DNA from: Butyriboletus loyo | Taxonomy: Eukaryota; Basidiomycota; Agaricomycetes; Boletales; Boletaceae | DNA length: 47,063 nucleotides | Assembly (NCBI GenBank): GCA_038093515.1 | Contig: JBBPSI010000187.1 | Location: forward strand, 1-47,063 | Direction of reading: 5' to 3' | Part shown: positions 21,327 to 31,311 of the stretch, piece by piece | Position numbering within the stretch: position 1 is the stretch's first letter | How the letters are laid out: every line of letters starts with the position of its first letter | Notes under the pieces: model-generated | Told to the model about the DNA's origin: nothing | Databases searched by the model: none | The model's input: only the letters and a program-made list of their open reading frames with translations | Program-made: the position numbers and the translations under genes

Positions 21327-23997
21327 ACTGGGGTCTGTGCACAGACCATGTCCCTAATCAAGTCACGAGAGCCAACAGACAAATGTGGAAGGAATACTCT
21401 AGAAGCTTCTTGAGTATGAGAGAAACGGTGTCCGTGCACGAGAAGTGATGACTAATCAGAATGGTTCATACCGTTCAAGAGGAACTAGCAGAGTGCTAGG
21501 AGAAAACAGTAGTCCAAATGGTAATGGAGAGAAAAAGTAGACCACTACCATAACAGTGGGGAGGGAGGGAAAACCAAGACCTGAAACCGAACAGCCAAGT
21601 GCCCATCTAAAGTAGAGCAGCCGATATGTCAATGAAATTCATGCTAGTGACTTGTTTTTCTGGCTCAGGTTGATGGTGACGTGGGCTGCAACACATGCAT
21701 CGCCTGAGACAATTTCTTTGAGGAAATGGTTGTGAATACAGCAGTTGTTTAGGGAAAATGTGACATGGTCAGCAGGGGAAACATGCAGGATCCATGCAAG
21801 TGTCAGATCAATGTCAGACATTTCATCAAATTCCTCATCAATGATGTTCTTGAGTGAGGCACCACATTTGCTGAGCAGGGTGAATAGGTGGTATTGATGC
21901 ATTTGTTCTTCCCAATCCAAATGGTGGACGATCTGCTGAGAAAAAGTGCTTTGCTGGTGATTTGTGTGCTCAAAGGGATTTTTGCAGTAAGTAATGAGTA
22001 GGCACTTGGAGATGTCTGCTGTGAATTGAATGGGGGCACCGACATTGTGGATTGCGGCAGCAAAACTGTGGAAAAGTTCCAGTTTTGGAATCTCAAAGTG
22101 GTCAATAGGACCTGCAGTACCCTGACATAACCCAGCATTGATAATGGCTTGCTTGAACCTATGAAATTCCTGTAATGAATCAACCATAGATGCAATGGAT
22201 GAATCAGTAAATGTAGGGGCTTGAGCCCTGTAGATGAAATTGATTGCAGCTCGAACAGCACAGACAAAATCTGATGGGACAGGTCCAGCGATGGATGCAA
22301 CAATTGTCCATTGCAAATTCCTGTGCTTCTGACCAGTCATCTGTTTGATATGTGAGATGCTGTTAGTAAAGTGCCGCATACCAACCCACTTATGTTGACT
22401 CTTGTAGTGGGCATCTAACTCATCTTGACCCAGCCCTTCTTTACACCACTTAAAGATGTGATCAAAGAAGAACTTGTGGAGTGTGTGGAGGATTTCAGGG
22501 GTGAGGAAAATTGCAGGGTCAGTGAATCGCCAGTCCCTCCAAAACAGGAGGTGTACACCACTGAGGTTGAGTTCCTTCATGGCCTGCAGGAACTCCTGAA
22601 CCTTCCATGGATTGATACATTGAGCAAGGTGATGTATTTGCTTGAGGGTATGCAGTCCAGGGTGGGGCGGGCAGGGTGTGTCAGCGGAAAATTTGGCTTT
22701 GGTGGCAAGAGTGACAGGTGATGTATTCTGTGATACACAGGCAATCATGAGCTGTTCTGGTAGATCAGCCACATACACAACAAGGGGAGTAAAGCAGTAA
22801 TGTTTGAATCCAGCAGGATTGGCCATATAGGTGCCTTGAGCGGCTACTGATTTCAGGGAGCCACAGACGATGTCCATACAGTGGTGCCAGAGCCTGGCTT
22901 GGTGGACTGCTGCATAGTCGCTGTGTGCAATAAACTGAACTATGGGCATGTATGCAATGCAGGACCAAGCGTGAGCTATTGCTTTCATGTGTAGATCAGA
23001 GCAGATGTTTCCTATTGTTAGGAACAGTGGGTGCATTTCAAGGTTTCCGGTTTGCTGTGTAACAGGAGTTTTGTTGGAAGCAAGTATGATGGGGACAATT
23101 GTGGTGCCAGTGGGAAGACAGTCCTGACAACATGATGAGGGTAGAGAGAAAATATAAGGTTGGCTTACCTGTATCCTGAATGCCTCTTTTGAGGTCATCC
23201 ACTTGCCATATTCACAGTCATTATGTTTGGTATATACTTTGTGGGGATCCAGAGACATATGTTGATGGAAGATCGGGTTACCAAAAATTGACTGTGTGAC
23301 ATCGAGTGCATCTCACCAGAGTAGATAGATTGGATGTACCATGACATATTCGTCCATTTCAATCTTTGTACAGTGCCACCGTGGGCCTTGAGGTAAAGAG
23401 TCCATCCATGAGAAGAGCTCATCAACAGACTTGAAAACTGGTTTATCCCTTTTCTGAAACTGAATTCTATTAGGAGGTTGCTAGTAATAACAACTGTTAC
23501 TCACCTATGTCAACTTCAGGAATCGGGTAATCTGCCCTTGATTCAAGTTCTCACATAGAAATTTACCCATCTCCCATTCTGCTCTATCTGCAAAGAGATA
23601 ATAGACATTGTTCTGACATCCTTGTCTGATTTCTTCATCGCACTGGGTGGATTCTGTGGCTAGATGCTCAAGGGTGTTCTGTGCTTTACTGTAGATGTAT
23701 GCTGAATTTGGGTGATATCAGCCCTGACAAGGAGTGGATTGCTGAGTAGAGAAAGCAGGAGGAACTGGAAATTGGCTTTCATTTGGTGTGTGATCATTGG
23801 CAAGATGAGACCAAATGGAGTTGATTGAAGTCATGGGTTCTGAGCAGAGTGGGCAGATAAATCTGTGAGAAATAAGTATCAGTGAAAATTGAACTTAGAT
23901 ATATTCAATGGCACTCAAGTACTCACTCTTTATTGACCTCCAGGGCATGTATATTGTCAAATGGTCCAGGATGATGTTGTTTGCCGAATCCTTCCAT

Positions 23998-24451
23998 GCT
24001 GATCCCCCATGTTGCTGGGTGTGCTAGCAAACCTTTGAAACTCCGCACCAGTCTCTGTTACACATTGTCAATGATGTCTCAGGTTGCAGTCACCTTGCAG
24101 TCCCTACCAACCAGCCCCACTAGCTCTCTAACATATTTTGACAATCGGAGTGACTTCATGGACTTTGAGCCTCCCTCATCCCCAGTAAAGGACTCTGCAA
24201 CCAACATTCATTTTTCCCCTTACCCAAAGTGCCCTGCGCTTTCCCCAGTCCTCAAGCATCCTCATGCAATATTAACCCAAAGTTGAGGGCCCTGTACTGA
24301 CCATGTGGCAGGCCACTGGTTGGGCCCATCTGATATAAGATTCTGCATACTTATTTTTTGTGTCATTATTGTAACATCTGCAACCTGCTCTTAGGCCATG
24401 TGATCTTTTGTACATGGCATTGAGGCCCTGCCCAATGAAATTCTCTGATCA
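23998..24451. other. Upstream flank of the Plavaka remnant
   Basis: Probably the promoter side of the transposase and possibly its terminal repeat, which I could not define. A plus-strand Ser/Pro-rich open frame (23981-24286) overlaps the transposase start and is probably not real. Confidence 0.3.
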
Positions 24452-25690
24452 GCTGTGCTCAAGAAGTATACAATGACAGAAAGGAGTCGTCATCAGCTTC
24501 TCCTGGCTACTTGGGATCTTGAAGGGACAAAATGCAGGGTCCATACACTAGAGCAAATCCAGCGCTACCTTGAAACCATGCACTCTCTCAGTGAATCAGA
24601 ATACAAATTTTGGCTGAGGATGTATACTGATTGGGGTCTCCCTGACCTTAAGGATGATGAACTGTTTTTCGGCAATCAGGTCCCTTCTATGGCTCAGGAC
24701 ACAGATCAAGATGCTACTGAGCTCGCTCTTATGGTTGAGGATGCCAGAGAACATGGATTGCATGTTGCCAACTATGATGGCAAGCCTAGCGATTGTTACA
24801 GTTTTACCCCTAAGCGTACCCTGCCACTCATTTTCCCACACTCACGTGTCCCCGCCACCCCTGGCATCTCGCAATGCTGCCTATCGCCCACTCTCCTAGT
24901 TGCCAAGTGGACGCTATCCACTTTCCAGTCTTTCTGCAAGTCTCAGTGCCACTACACTGAGATAGCCCCTATGTCATCACCCCATCAGGCTGGACCCACA
25001 GCTGAGCTGTCACGTCCCTCCTTTTCTTATCCAATGACATTTGGTTCATCACGTGACTAGATTATGATGCGTCTTGACTAGTGTGCCGAGACCCATATCC
25101 AAGGTCTCCACTATTCACGTCCTCTTTGCCCTGTGAGCCCCACCTCATGGACATCATCACTTTGTCTTCTGCTCTTCCCATTCGCTGACAATATTGCCAC
25201 CTTACTCGGAGCTTTGCTCCCTTGTTACTGGCACTTTGCCACTCCTTCATTCGCCGTTATGACTCATGTTGACTCATAACCCCTTGCCCTCACTGCCATG
25301 CACAGCTCGGTCTGTGCATAAGTATCTATTTGTATATATACCAGTGTACTTAGCATAGTATGGTTTCCCTAGCTAATTCTACGCATCTACCAAGTGCCTA
25401 GCAATCTAGCTTATATCCCATCTGCCGATAGAGCTGATAAGAGCCTGCTCAATCTCGTCTGGTCACCACCACACAACATCTCACTGACACTTGCTCTGCA
25501 GAAGCCCGATAGTGTCATCTATGCGAGTTGGCATCTTCCTGATTAGGCTCGAGCCCCTATTCAAGCGCTCGCTGCTAGTTGTTTCGCACTCCAGCGTAAC
25601 AGCGATGATATTAATGAGGTCAGGGTGGATTCCAGCAAAGATCTGGAACTTGGGAATGGTGCGGTCAGTGGTACATGAGTCACTGGGATA
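24452..25690 (+). pseudogene. Unidentified coding remnant split by a solo LTR
   Basis: From about 24455 a plus-strand frame reads YTMTERSRHQLLLATWDLEG through an acidic stretch to DGKPSD. After removing the LTR 24794-25601 and one target copy it continues as DINEVRVDSSKDLELGNG to a TGA near 25675. The composition is globular and protein-like. No family recognised. The minus strand of 25607-25855 is also open and cannot be excluded. Confidence 0.35.
24794..25601 (+). mobile_element. Solo LTR, family 2, perfect TSD
   Basis: 808 bp, TGTTACAGTTTTACCCC...CCAGCGTAACA, flanked by GCGAT at 24789-24793 and 25602-25606. TATATATA with an upstream GGTCTGTGCAT motif near 25310. Confidence 0.94.
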
Positions 25691-27260
25691 CTGTGTGGTG
25701 AAGAACTTTATGAATTGATTCCTATATGTGATCATATCTGCACCTTTGAATTGTGCTGACTTCTTTGTCACCAGCATGTACATACTCAGCTGTTCCTCCA
25801 CATGTATCCATTGCTTTGAATGCATGTTGTATGTATGTAACTGTGTTGTCTGCATTCTTGGACCCCCAGACAGTGTTGTGATGACTTAGAGTGCTCAGTG
25901 GTGCACATGTAGCTTAAGGGCTGGATACAGATAAGAGGTGACTAACTCCCACTGTGCTCTTTTTCCCACTAAGTCTGCATGACCAACCATTGCAAACATC
26001 GCCAGGCCTTGGTAAACCCATGTGTAGGTCCATCAAATCTCCTGAACGATATGCACTAATGCCTCTCAGAATATTGCAAGACCATCCGGCGACCTCAACC
26101 CATGTTTATAACCAGATGCTACTCAGGTCAACTGCGCTGTGGAGCAGCCAGTTGATCCAAGTAGTCTTGAAGACTCTTTATCTCACCACATCCTCCAAGA
26201 TGAAGTATGGATGGGTGATCCTCATGGATCATCCAATCAGCACCACGACACATTCAATCCATCCCAATTTCCATTGTATAATGAATCCCAGGCAGCTGAT
26301 TCCCAACCTTATGCATCAGAATCATTGTATATTGATCCCCAGCACACACTGTCATTATATTCCAATCCTTTGCTTGTATCGACAGTGCATTTTGACCCTC
26401 ATCACAAGTCATTGTATGATGACCCCCAGTATGCATCATCATTGTATCACCCTTCACTTGCATCAACAACACATTCCAACCCCCATTCCTCAACATTGTC
26501 TTATGCTGGTCCCTCATCACAATTGTCTTCCACTGGTCCCTCATCATCAATGTATATGAACCCTCAGCATTCATTATCGCTATATTTGGACCCACAATCT
26601 GCCATGACATATGTCCTGCCATCTCAATTTGAACAGCCCCATTGATACAATAACAACAGTGTGCGCCAGCTGAGTGGTTGAGTACCACCGGCTGTGCTCA
26701 GTGGTAGCGCCCATGCTGCACCCTATGTGTTGCCAGGTATGCATTTTGTCCCAGCCTATGCCCCCTTACACCCAAACAAGCAAGTCCGGGGTGATGTTAT
26801 TACTGCTGGTGTTTTCTGTGTAAGTGATTCTCATAGGCCCAGGTTATGGAATCACAACTCACTTTTTCTGTACTAGGCTGGCACAGAAACATCTGTAACT
26901 GGCACCACTCGGCATATCTGATGTTTACCACCATCTGAACCATCATATTCCACAGATTCAACTATTCTCACACTTGGTATGACTCCGACTATCAGAGAAG
27001 AGATATCATCAGCACTATTGCAGAAGATCATCGCACAGGCAAGGGATATCACATGATGGACAATAATTTCTGTTACTCCAACTATGTCCAAGGATCAATG
27101 TTGAGGGTCAATAGAAACTGCCACCTATGAGATTCTAGGTATGTTGCATGCACTGATTTAACACATAATAACTCAAAAAATTTTAGGGTACCCAGTGCAA
27201 GCAACTGGGTTAACAGACGAAAAGGTAATCTCAAGTATTCAAGCTGTTGTAACCACAACC

Positions 27261-28078
27261 TGTTATGCTGATGTGCGAAACAACTAGCAGTGAGCGCTTG
27301 AATAGGGGCTCGAGCCTAATCGGGAAGATGCCGACTCGCATAGATGACACTATCAGGCTTCTGCAGAGCAAGTGTCGGCAAGATGTTGTGTGGTGGCGAC
27401 CAGACAAGATTGAGCAGGCTCTTATCAGCTCTATCGGCAGGAAGGGTATAATGCTAGATTGCTAGGCACTTGGTAGATGCATAGAATTAGCTAGGGAAGC
27501 CGTACTGTCCTAAGTACGCCAGTATATATACTAATAGATATTGTGCACAGACCGAGCTGTGCATGGCAGCAAGGGCAAGGAGTTATGAGTCGACTCGAGT
27601 CATAACGGTGAATGGAGAAGCAGCAAAGTGCTGGTAATGAGGGAGTGAAGCTCCAAGCAAGATGGCAACATTGTCAGCGAATGGGAAGAGCAGAACATGA
27701 AGTGACAATGTCCACGAGGAGGGGCCCACAGGGCAAAGGGGATGCGAACAGCAGAGCCCTTGGATACAGGTCTTGGCACGTAGGTAAAGACACATTGTAA
27801 TCTAGTCACATGCTTGTCACGTGATGAACCAAATGTCATTGGATAAGAAAGTAGAGACGCGACAGCTCAGCTGTAGGTCCAGCCCAATGGGGTGACAACA
27901 TAGGGGCTGTCCCAGTATTGCAGTACTGAGATGTCTAGGAAAGACCGGGGAAGTGGATGGCATCCACTAGCAACTGGGGAGCAGGTGATGCGCAGCATGG
28001 CAAGATGGCAGGGGGCGGTGGGGGCATGTGAGCATGGGAAAATGAGTGGGGGGTACACTTAGGGGTAAAACTGTAACA
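27261..28078 (-). mobile_element. Solo LTR, family 2, reverse, perfect TSD
   Basis: 818 bp, TGTTATGCTGATGTGCG...AAACTGTAACA, flanked by CAACC at 27256-27260 and 28079-28083. Confidence 0.94.
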
Positions 28079-28255
28079 CAACCTGCAAAATTTTCAAAGA
28101 GTTAGCATGAGGTCTTATCCATGAGACATACACATACCACCTCCAACCTGATATTCATGATCCCCAACCTGATGCTGAAGTTGCTGTCAAACAAACAACA
28201 ATTCTGTGGCTATTTGAAGAGGACAGATGGCTCCATCATATAGATCAAGAGGTAT

Positions 28256-28754
28256 TGTTACAAGACAACGGAGTTATCAAGTGGCACACGGGGTTCCGCA
28301 ACTGTTGCAGTACTACACAAGTACTGGCGATGGTAATGAGGATAGCTCAGACCTTAATCTTCTCAACTGTTGCCAGCGAATAAGACAAGTGGTTAAAGCT
28401 AGGGAATCCTAGCCGCAACCACAAGCCCTTTTATATTTACAAGGGAATGCACACAGACCAAGCAGTGCGTGAGAATAGTTACTATACAAGTATATATGAA
28501 GTGAGTTACGGGTTGATGATGATGAGAGATAGAAGTTGACAGTGATCAAAAAGAAGAGAAGCAAACGGAGATTAAATACATGAGGCATGACATCATAGAG
28601 TCTGGGCCAGTCTGGACCATGACGTCATATGCTTAGTCAGCCTGTGGTCACATGTATAATCCCACGATCATGTGCACTAAGTCACGTGATCTTTGAAAGA
28701 GAAATATGATGAAGTCCAAACGTAAAAGATGGTATAAGGGGTATGATTATAACA
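28256..28754 (-). mobile_element. Solo LTR, family 3, reverse, perfect TSD
   Basis: 499 bp, TGTTACAAGACAACG...GATTATAACA, flanked by GGTAT at 28251-28255 and 28755-28759. The duplicated bases coincide with a predicted intron donor (AAGAG|GTAT). Confidence 0.94.
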
Positions 28755-28894
28755 GGTATGTAGTACACTTTTATTATTTTCATTGCTTGCACTGACTTTC
28801 TACATAGCATGGGAGTATTATTGTGCCCTTTGAGCATCCTGCACTTGTCTCAACAATTCTCAATGCGGTCTGGCTTGGTGGTCTCAGCAAGTTC

Positions 28895-29291
28895 TGTTAT
28901 GCTGGTAGCGCACAATAGCTAGCAACCGAGCACTTATAGGGGCTCGAGCCTAATGAGGAAACTAGCCGACTCACGTAGACGATGCTATCGGGTGTCTTGC
29001 AAAGCAAGTGTCGGGAGATGTCGAAAGGTGGATGCCTGTCGAGATCGACCAGACTCTTATTGGCTTTATCAGCAAGAGATGGGTATACTGCTAGATTACT
29101 ATGCACTTGGTAGATGTGTAGAATTAGCTAGGGAACTCGTACTAGCCTAAGTGCAAGTATATATACTGATACATATGGTGCACAGACCAAGCTGTGCATG
29201 GCAGTGAGGGTAGGGGGTTATGAGTCGACACAAGTCATAACAGCAAATGGGGAAGCGGCAAAGTGCTGGTAATGAGGGAGCGAAGCTCCAA
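28895..29291 (-). mobile_element. Family-2 LTR, truncated
   Basis: Starts TGTTATGCTGGTAGC like complete reverse copies and follows them to GAGCGAAGCTCCAAGC, then stops. The missing half would hold the TTTTACCCC end. At 29292 the sequence switches to family-3 LTR sequence. Confidence 0.85.
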
Positions 29292-29398
29292 GCTGTTTAA
29301 GCTAGAACTCCTTGATCATATCTTGCCTGTGCTTTGTGTAGTGCAGCAACTGTGGTGGACCCTGTGTGACAGAGTATTCGTACTGGCATTCGACCATG
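29292..29398 (+). mobile_element. Family-3 LTR fragment
   Basis: TTTAAGCTAGAACTCCTTG through CATTCGACCATG matches 19547-19645 of the family-3 variant. It has a single copy of the unit duplicated there. Both neighbours are other repeats. Confidence 0.75.
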
Positions 29399-29486
29399 TG
29401 TTGCTTGCGTAACATCGCTTCCCTTTAAGGTAATCCTATGGAATATTCCATAATTTTCTATCATACGACTTCCCTTCGCCCAATGG
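29399..29486 (+). mobile_element. Family-4 LTR, left part (split by element B)
   Basis: Probable start TGTTGCTTGCGTAAC; continues to the AATGG target site of element B and resumes at 36582. About 380 bp in all, ending CATAACA at 36876. It is unlike families 1-3 except for the promoter motif. The start is uncertain and no flanking duplication is found. Confidence 0.5.
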
Positions 29487-29912
29487 TGTTACGGTAGTGG
29501 TCTACTTTTTCTCCCCATTACCGTTAGGACTATTACATTCACCTAGCCTTTTGCTAGTTCCACTTGAACGGTGACAACCGTTTGTACTTAGTCATCACTT
29601 CCCGCGCACGGACGCGTTTTCTTTCACACTCTGGAACGTTCTAGAGTATCTCTTCCTCATTTGTACTTTTGCTCTCGCGACTCGATTAGGGAGCATGGTC
29701 TGTGCGCAGACCTCAGTAGTATAAAGACTCTGTCTTTACACCTTGTACTTTATCTAGTTCTACGCAGCTTACTGCTAGCAATTAGTATCACTTCCAGACT
29801 CTTAGTGTGCGCACTAAGACATAGTCTGAGACTCACCCAGAATCGTCTCTCGAGTCTCGAGGCCACTCCAGAGTGCCTCCTCGCTGTTCGATTGTTAGCG
29901 CCCAGCGTAACA
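29487..29912 (+). mobile_element. Element B 5' LTR (family 1)
   Basis: TGTTACGG...GCGTAACA. TATAAAG at 29720-29726, GGTCTGTGCGCA at 29697-29708, predicted transcript start near ATCTAGTTCT (29752-29761), hairpin CTTAGTG-TGCG-CACTAAG at 29801-29818. Confidence 0.95.
29697..29761 (+). promoter_or_regulatory. LTR core promoter: palindromic GGTCTGTGCGCAGACC, TATA box, start region
   Basis: The palindrome (29697-29712) precedes TATAAAG (29720-29726), and ATCTAGTTCT, the likely 5' end of the RNA, follows about 26-32 nt downstream. The same motif-to-TATA spacing of 11-12 nt is found in three unrelated LTR families in this window. Confidence 0.65.
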
Positions 29913-29914
29913 AA

Positions 29915-29924
29915 AGAACTAGAT
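29915..29924 (+). other. Self-priming primer-binding site of element B
   Basis: AGAACTAGAT, two bases after the LTR, complementary to ATCTAGTTCT at 29752-29761 near the predicted RNA 5' end. No tRNA 3'-end complement starting TGG is present here. Tf1/sushi-type elements prime on their own folded RNA in this way. Confidence 0.75.
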
Positions 29925-30315
29925 CTTCACCTCGCTTCTGCTCTTCAGCAGTAAAGCCGCCCTCCCCTCGCCCACCATTTCCATCCAACGTCCCAGACGC
30001 GTCGGTCGTTCTTTCCGCGTTCCCTCCCCTGAACCGGAACCCATCGTCGTCAACAACCCATCGCCGCCACACTCTCCCGCCCCGCCAGACCCTCAACCCC
30101 AGTTTTCCCCTTTGCCCCAGTCAGACCCCGAACCCTCTTATCAACCCGAGGACCAGGGTCTAGGGCAGGAAGATGAACCGGAACCCAGTGACGACGGTTA
30201 TCACAGCGACTGGCTTGACAGAACCCCCCACGTTTCCCCCCACGTATCCCGCTCTCCCTCTCCACCGTATTTCCCTCCCGCAGATCCCTCTGACGACGAA
30301 GACGACAACAACGAT

Positions 30316-31311
30316 ATGTCTGACAAAAAGAATATTGTCCCGAAGGACTTCTCCGGCCTCAACGAAGACGCATCGCGATGGCTCCTCGCCATGCGCACCT
30401 ACTTCGCCGCCAACCAGACGGCGTTCCCTGATGACGAATCCAAGATCAATGCCCTCCTCATGAAAATGAGCGAAGGGAAAGGCAAAACGTTCTCAGAAGG
30501 ATGGATGAGCCTCCTTCTAGACGGACATCCCACAGCACGACAACGAGAGTTCTCCACGGTCTGCGAAGACTTCCACCGAGTCTTCCATCCCTTCGACGTA
30601 GGAGAGAGTGCCCGAATTGACCTGGGGAACCTCACCCAGAACAAGGCCAACCGAAAGGACGGCTACGATACCTACGTCACCGAGTTCCAGCTCCTCGCCG
30701 CCAAGTCAGGAATCATCGACGAAAAGGCCCTCATAGAATGGTTCATCCGTGGTCTTGACCCCCGCCTCGCCGAGTCGGTTCTCTCTTGCGAGAAACCCCC
30801 TACCACGCTTGCCGGATGGGCTGAGAAAACATCCGCATTCCATGCGCAGCATAAGCGCATTGACGACCTCCGCGCAGGGAAGCGCTACATTCCCACTTTC
30901 TCCTCTCCCACCAAACCCTCGTCCAGCAGAAGGGACCCCAACGCAATGGACGTCGACGCAGTCCGACTTACTCCCGTGCAACGCGCGGAGTACATGAAAC
31001 AGAACAAGTGTTTCGTATGTCACCAAGTCGGATGTCGTTCGACCAACCATCCTCGCCCCCCTCGCAACGGGCAGAACTCCCGAGGACCGCCCTCTCGCCC
31101 CCCTCGCAACCCTCAGCGCACACGCGCCGCCGTCGTCACGCAACAAGAGTCCAAGCCCTCCCCACTCGTCGACTATCTGTCCGAGTTGAAAGGTCGAGGC
31201 ACGCAACAAGAAGATGTCTTGAACGTCCTCAAGGCATGCTTCAATGAAGATGAAGAAAAGCTGCCCGTCGCAGCAACCAAGGTGGCCGAAGAATGGCCAA
31301 AGGATTTTTAG
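30316..31311 (+). CDS. gag: Element B Gag (capsid and nucleocapsid)
   Basis: 331 residues from ATG 30316 (MSDKKNIVPKDF), the first in-frame ATG and the same start as in element C. It packages element RNA in cytoplasmic particles. The capsid-like region (about 1-170) includes NEDASRWLLAMRTYF and GWMSLLLDG. A nucleocapsid motif C-X2-C-X4-C-X4-H (CFVCHQVGCRSTNH, residues 232-245) has its third and fourth ligands in Cys/His order, unlike the usual His/Cys. A basic Arg/Pro tail follows. The same frame is open upstream to about 29923 with a Pro/acidic sequence but no ATG; it may be translated or be leader. The end overlaps pol by 19 nt. Confidence 0.9.
   Translation: MSDKKNIVPKDFSGLNEDASRWLLAMRTYFAANQTAFPDDESKINALLMKMSEGKGKTFSEGWMSLLLDGHPTARQREFSTVCEDFHRVFHPFDVGESARIDLGNLTQNKANRKDGYDTYVTEFQLLAAKSGIIDEKALIEWFIRGLDPRLAESVLSCEKPPTTLAGWAEKTSAFHAQHKRIDDLRAGKRYIPTFSSPTKPSSSRRDPNAMDVDAVRLTPVQRAEYMKQNKCFVCHQVGCRSTNHPRPPRNGQNSRGPPSRPPRNPQRTRAAVVTQQESKPSPLVDYLSELKGRGTQQEDVLNVLKACFNEDEEKLPVAATKVAEEWPKDF

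Larger units (their letters stand above)
19860..21555 (-). mobile_element. Solo LTR, family 1, reverse, split by two younger LTRs
   Basis: Begins TGTTACACTGGGCGC at 19860 and ends ACCATAACA at 21555, with the perfect flank GTGGG at 19855-19859 and 21556-21560. It contains a family-2 LTR (20051-20881) and a forward family-1 LTR (20898-21326). Taking it out rejoins the Plavaka C-terminal reading frame (FPSLP then TDSDTL). Confidence 0.93.
19753..23997 (-). pseudogene. Plavaka-type DNA transposase, multi-exon, broken
   Basis: Cut-and-paste transposase remnant. Exon 1 starts at ATG 23997 (MEGFGKQHHPGPF). Introns lie at 23926-23863 (64 nt), 23504-23460 (45 nt) and 23168-23124 (45 nt), all GT...AG. 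Exon 2 has a C-X2-C ... H-X4-H zinc finger (CPLC ... HLANDH) and YYLFADRAEWEMGKFL. Exon 3 has LPQGPRWHC and NPIFHQHM. Exon 4 has PTGTTIVPIILASNKT, LFLTIGNI, FLTPEILHTLHKFFFDHIF and GMRHFTNSISHIKQMTG. This order is characteristic of basidiomycete Plavaka transposases. Stops: TGA at 23720-23718, 23315-23313 and 21641-21639, and possibly TAG near 23507. The LTR nest 19860-21555 splits the C-terminal end, which resumes as TDSDTLNVWNRFQLQ. The catalytic acidic residues were not assigned. Confidence 0.78.
25950..28894 (+). pseudogene. Broken gene, Tyr/Ser/Pro-rich N-terminus and DUF6532-like C-terminus (tentative)
   Basis: Plus strand. 26139-26645 reads a 168-codon repeat-like region rich in DPQ, SLY and SSL phrases. 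26694-26876 continues in a similar style. After 26950 an IREEISSALLQKIIAQAR stretch appears. Beyond the LTR at 27261-28078 the frame reads TCKIFKELA, a TGA at 28108-28110, then LIHETYTYHLQ and TILWLFEEDRWLHHIDQE. An intron starting GTATGT and ending CATAG (28755-28807, donor duplicated by an LTR) leads to IVPFEHPALVSTILNAVW. The last two blocks resemble DUF6532 proteins of basidiomycetes as I remember them. The truncated LTR at 28895 ends it. Confidence 0.45.

Noticed and set aside
25481..25855. Minus-strand Gag-like frame
   Set aside because: Weak resemblance only, its end runs into the LTR, and a plus-strand frame is continuous across the LTR insertion; left unassigned.
30112..30315. Gag start at 30112
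   Set aside because: The codon there is TTG, not ATG; the first in-frame ATG is 30316, matching the element C start. The upstream open frame is reported as a finding instead.
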